Source of the DNA: Ananas comosus
Lineage: Eukaryota > Streptophyta > Magnoliopsida > Poales > Bromeliaceae
Assembly (NCBI RefSeq): GCF_001540865.1
Contig: NC_033632.1
Coordinates: 7,338,743 to 7,402,742, forward strand
Length of the DNA stretch: 64,000 bases
Reading direction: 5' to 3'
Positions 60,520 through 64,000 of the stretch are shown in pieces. The notes beneath the pieces were generated by a model. The model saw only the letters and a list, made by a program, of their open reading frames with translations, was not told the DNA's origin and searched no databases. The position numbers were made by a program, and so were the translations under genes. Positions within the stretch are counted from its first letter, which is position 1; the number at the start of each line of letters is the position of its first letter.

Positions 60520-60972
60520 GGGCTTTATTTTTGCATTTGGACCCCTCAAAAAAATTATTTTCACAAATAACCTCACCAAATTTATAATTACAATTTGACC
60601 CTATCCCTGCCATGCAGGCGCTACGTAAGCACCACGCGAGGAAGGCTAGAATAAGTTGAACATGGTAATCCATTTACCGTGTTTAAACACGGTGAATGGT
60701 TCACCGTATCTAAGAAAAATATATGTATTACGAAAAAAATATAAGTATTGAAAAGAGAAAATATAAGTATGAAACATGATGAACCGTTCACCATGTTTAA
60801 ACACGGTGAATGGTTTACCGTGTTCAACTTAACGCCCCTCCCCAGCCGACTTGCGTAGCGCTGATATGACGCCTGCGTGGTGGGGATAGGATCAAATTTG
60901 TAATTATAAATTTGATAGGACTATTTCTGAAAAAGAAAAAAATTTGAGGGGGCCAAATGCAAAAAAAAACTC
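60520..60972. mobile_element. second MULE-type MITE upstream of the host gene
   Basis: 453 bp, duplication TTGGATAAA(G) (60511-60520 and 60973-60982), same family as its neighbour with the same internal CACGGTGAATGGTTCACCGT palindromes. Only 20 bp separate the two insertions. Confidence 0.88.
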
Positions 60973-61061
60973 TTGGATAAAGAGTTGGGTTAAATTAAAA
61001 GGAGAGGCATTTTTATGAACCAGAGAATGCAACCAATGAGAACTTTTTCAAATCTTTAAAA

Positions 61062-61196
61062 TCTAATGAAAGCCCAGTTTTTTCATAAGGTGGCACAAGT
61101 CTAATGAAATCCCTTTTTTTTTATGAAAATCCCAAATTTTGCATGAGGTGGCATATATCTAACGAAATCCCATTTTTTGCATGACGTGGCACACAC
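61062..61196. repeat. imperfect tandem repeat in the divergent promoter region
   Basis: Three units of the form TCTAATGAAATCCC...TTTTGCATGAGGTGGCA. The last unit contains GACGTGGC, an ACGT-core element like those bound by plant bZIP factors. It lies between the two divergent genes. Confidence 0.5.
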
Positions 61197-61600
61197 GCGT
61201 TCATTTGGCGAAGGTGGGCTTCTCTGTTGCCTCAGTTGAGTGCCATTAATGAGCCCACTCCACTATAGTTGTGACGGCTGCCTTGCACTTAATGTGCATC
61301 CCCCTTGTCGCCATCCTATCGTCGACGCGTCGCCGGCGAAGCTTCTCCGTTCTTTCCGTCTACAGTACGGCTCTCATGCCGACCACTTTCCAAACAATAT
61401 GTTTGTACTCTAGCCTCTGGCGTGCCCCGCTTTGTACAGCTCCTTCCCTCGCTCGTTGTTCAATTGCTGTCTCATCATGCTGTACGTTCGCACCACGTTC
61501 GCTGATGTCACCCGCTGCTAGCCGCACTGCTACGCCAGTACGGCGTTCCAGAGAACTAGGGGAGGCTGGCGTTCGGCTTCCTTCCTTCGACCCATGTTGC

Positions 61601-61609
61601 TATATAAAG
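61601..61609 (+). promoter_or_regulatory. TATA box of the divergent gene
   Basis: TATATAAAG in a context free of other AT-rich DNA. A transcription start about 30 bp downstream would fall near 61632. Confidence 0.55.
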
Positions 61610-61624
61610 GCCACTTGGACTTCG

Positions 61625-62898
61625 ATGCCCCACCATCGGCTGGCCCTAATACCCTCCGGCGGTGGTACGTTGTCTCCCCCTTCTGTTTTGCCCTTTTTCT
61701 TTTACCTGTTTTTCCCCTTCTTTTGCTCTGTTGACTAATATAGATTCCCCTTCTTTTGCCCTTCTTTTGTTTGCTCTGTTGGCTGATATAGATTTCCCCC
61801 TTTTGCTTAGTGTGATTGCGGAGTTCGATAGGTGCATTCCTGCTTCAAGCATCACTAAGTTTGCCTGCTGTTCTGCATCCTACTACACCACCACTACGTT
61901 CCCCTCTATTCTTGCTTCCAGCTTTTCTACTTTGAAGATAAAAAATGTTGCAACTTCTATTTCCTCCGCATTCATCTCTGTTGCTTTTCTTGTATATTTT
62001 ATATATGCATATGTAATCATTTGCTGTTTACATTAAAAAAAAAAGAAACTTAAAAAAACGGCTCTATTAATTCGAAGCTGTAAATTACAGGCTGCGAATG
62101 TTATAGTTAAAGCTGCCAAAAAAAAAGCTCAATAAGTAGTTAGGAGATATAATGCTTTTATGTTGACTACTATAAACCGAAAAACTAATCCTAATTATGT
62201 TGGCAAAAAAAATTGTAACGAAATGAAAAAAAAAAATGCTCAATTATATAAGGGAAAAGAAAACGATATAGAAATGAAAAATTCTACCCTTAAAAAATTT
62301 GCTATAATAAGAGGTATATATTTCCTACTGCATCCTTGCCTTATTTTGATCTCATCTGCAGCGATGGCAGAACCGGTTGTCATCGATATTAGCTTCTACA
62401 GACTGCTACACAGTATATACACGAAGTTCTCTTTGCCTCCAGCGAGGTATGGAGTGAGTTTAGATGCGACATGTCACTTTCGAGCTTATGTGGACGTTGC
62501 AGTACCTAGGGTTGGCCCAATGACGGAGATGATTATGTGCTGGGGTATGTCGTCTACGAATGTTGGTCGAACCTAGGAGGATGCCACTATGACTCCTGTT
62601 GAAAGACTTCGAGAGGAACTGCATTTCGAGGTCAAGGATAGCAACTATGCGGACCGAAGGTTCTACGAAAACTTATATGATTAGATTGCTGGTGAGTATG
62701 ATGCATTACAGGATCAACATGAGTTGCTTTAAGTTGGACTATGGTGTTCTACAAGGGTAGTACAATTCGCTGGCTGCAGAAAATGCAAAGTTTGTTAATG
62801 AGTGGAAAGAAATTAAGGTGGCAATTGAGAAGTGTTATGATGTTATTAATAGTTACGATGTTGCACCGAGGGAGGACCCCACAATGCCTTTTGGGTAG
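61625..62898 (+). pseudogene. decayed two-exon gene, dsRNA-binding-like fold suspected
   Basis: Exon 1 (61625-61664, ending GGTG|GTACGT) and exon 2 (from 62362 after CATCTGCAG) join in frame; exon 2 alone also offers a start, MAEPVVIDISF at 62364. Exon 2 encodes FYRLLHSIYTKFSLPPARYG, CHFRAYVDVAVPRV, then helix-like PVERLREELHFEV and YDALQDQHELL and a final KEIKVAIEKCYDVINSY. The helix-strand-strand-strand-helix order resembles a dsRNA-binding domain followed by a coiled coil, but I do not recognise the family and the fold is inference. Stops at 62574-62576 (TAG), two later in frame (TAG, TAA), then a frame change and a TAG; the Gln-like positions point to C-to-T changes. The original end was probably 62896-62898. 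It is transcribed away from the UBE3D-like gene. Confidence 0.55.
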
Positions 62899-64000
62899 AG
62901 GGACTAAGTTTCATACTTTTTTCCTATACTTATCTTTTTTTTGTTCTTCTCACACTATTTTTTTTTTTTTACCTTTTATTTTTTGGGGGAGGGGCTCCCT
63001 TTTAGATTAGGATAAAATGCCAGTTGAGTTTTGGATTTGCAAATACTTCTCCCGGCCTATATTAAGGTTAGGACGAGATGCCGGTTGAGTTTTTTGCTTC
63101 TCTCGGCCTGTTAGCTTTAGTGAAAAAGTTAAGGGGTGTGGCACTTATCCTTTTGTTATGGTACCCTTTTCGTTTTGTTGTAATTGTTAGCATGCTACGG
63201 TAACAAATTAAAAAATACAAAATATTTTTTTAGCACACTTACTAGATTGGATTTTCTTTAATTTTTTTGTGTCTCCATAGTTTTTTGATTCTTGGAGTTG
63301 CTGTTTTCTAGATCGCTTTTTATACGTAAAAATTATATCGTCGAAGACACAATTTTTTCCTTGCATATAAAACCAAAAATTGACGCGAGCATATGAAACC
63401 AAAAATTGACGCTAGTATAACAAATAAATGTTATATTTTGGATGTAACAAGCAAACCAATCAAATACTTTAATAGCAACGTTAAAAGAAAGAAAAAAAAA
63501 AAGTTGCTTGATTTGTGCTGAAGCAAAAGGCAAATGAAAATTGAGTTGAAATTAAAATAGGCAGCAGATAATCTATAATTGGATGCTGAAAATTTGATGG
63601 TTATAGGTGTGAAATATCATTAAAATTAATTATTACAATTGAATTCAATTGAAATTAGTTATAGGGGTAAATCCTACTATATATGAGAAATTAATTATTA
63701 TAATGACCCAACATTTATTGATTATGCCTTCCACTAGTACAACCAACTAGATAAGTTAGCGATAGATTAGACTATTCGATTGAACTTAATTCATGTCAGA
63801 GTACACAAAAGGCAGTCATCTTCTCTTTGCACTATATAGTCCGATTTAGTACTAATGTCATTTAATAGTGAAGGTGAAAAACTATTCTAAAAATCATCAA
63901 AAGACTGCATATGAGCCTTTTGACAATAGTTACAATGGAATTATATATGAAAGTAAAGTTAGGACTTCAATACAAGATCGGGAATGTTAGATGTGATCGT
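62899..64000. other. no supported gene
   Basis: Probable 3' UTR of the preceding gene up to about 63200, with a repeated GAGTTTTxTGCTTCTC/TGCCGGTTGAGTTTT motif (63020-63110). The rest is AT-rich intergenic DNA. Confidence 0.6.

Noticed and set aside
61271..61738. Open frame of 155 codons upstream of the divergent gene
   Set aside because: It spans the promoter and TATA box and reads through a good splice donor; only its part at 61625-61664 may be exon.

Overview
The window is plant nuclear DNA, most likely from a monocot. The evidence is one spliced plant gene with GT-AG introns, Ty1/copia and Ty3/gypsy elements with initiator-Met-tRNA primer sites, TRIMs, MULEs, hAT and PIF-type MITEs, and (TA)n tracts. 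I cannot name the species. The assembly has N runs at 4778-5538 (761 N) and 7664-7763 (exactly 100 N, probably of unknown true size), plus single Ns at 37210, 47791, 57025 and 59100.

1-26.9 kb is a nest of retrotransposons, nearly all on the minus strand. A SIRE/Maximus-like copia element (1-4017) runs off the left edge. It is followed by several diverged Del/Tekay-like gypsy LTRs (4.0-10.9 kb). A complete non-autonomous gypsy element with 3.3-kb LTRs (11204-21184, target duplication GTCTC) sits inside another gypsy element, whose 5' LTR is 21277-23675. That element interrupts a second copia element, which has a gag remnant, a GC-rich leader and an LTR at 25744-26344. A TRIM closes the block.

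26.9-40.6 kb is a gypsy LTR split by an 11.1-kb Mutator-like element (27384-38509). The MULE carries a decayed ULP1-type SUMO-protease gene on minus, a GRF zinc-finger exon on plus, two minisatellite arrays and two solo LTRs with perfect 5-bp target duplications.

41.7-60.0 kb is the one clearly intact host gene. It is a five-exon minus-strand gene for a HECT-like E2-binding protein (UBE3D family, 581 codons; all junctions keep frame). Introns 1 and 2 total 14 kb and are filled with a truncated copia element, a TRIM and many MITEs. Two MULE-type MITEs lie in its immediate upstream region.

61.6-62.9 kb holds a divergently transcribed, decayed two-exon gene of a family I do not recognise; its fold pattern suggests a dsRNA-binding-like domain.

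A recurring theme is that broken reading frames are broken mainly by C-to-T type changes (CGA to TGA, CAG to TAG, CAA to TAA, Cys to Tyr), as expected from deamination of methylated cytosine in silenced DNA. No tRNA, rRNA, CRISPR or bacterial feature was found.
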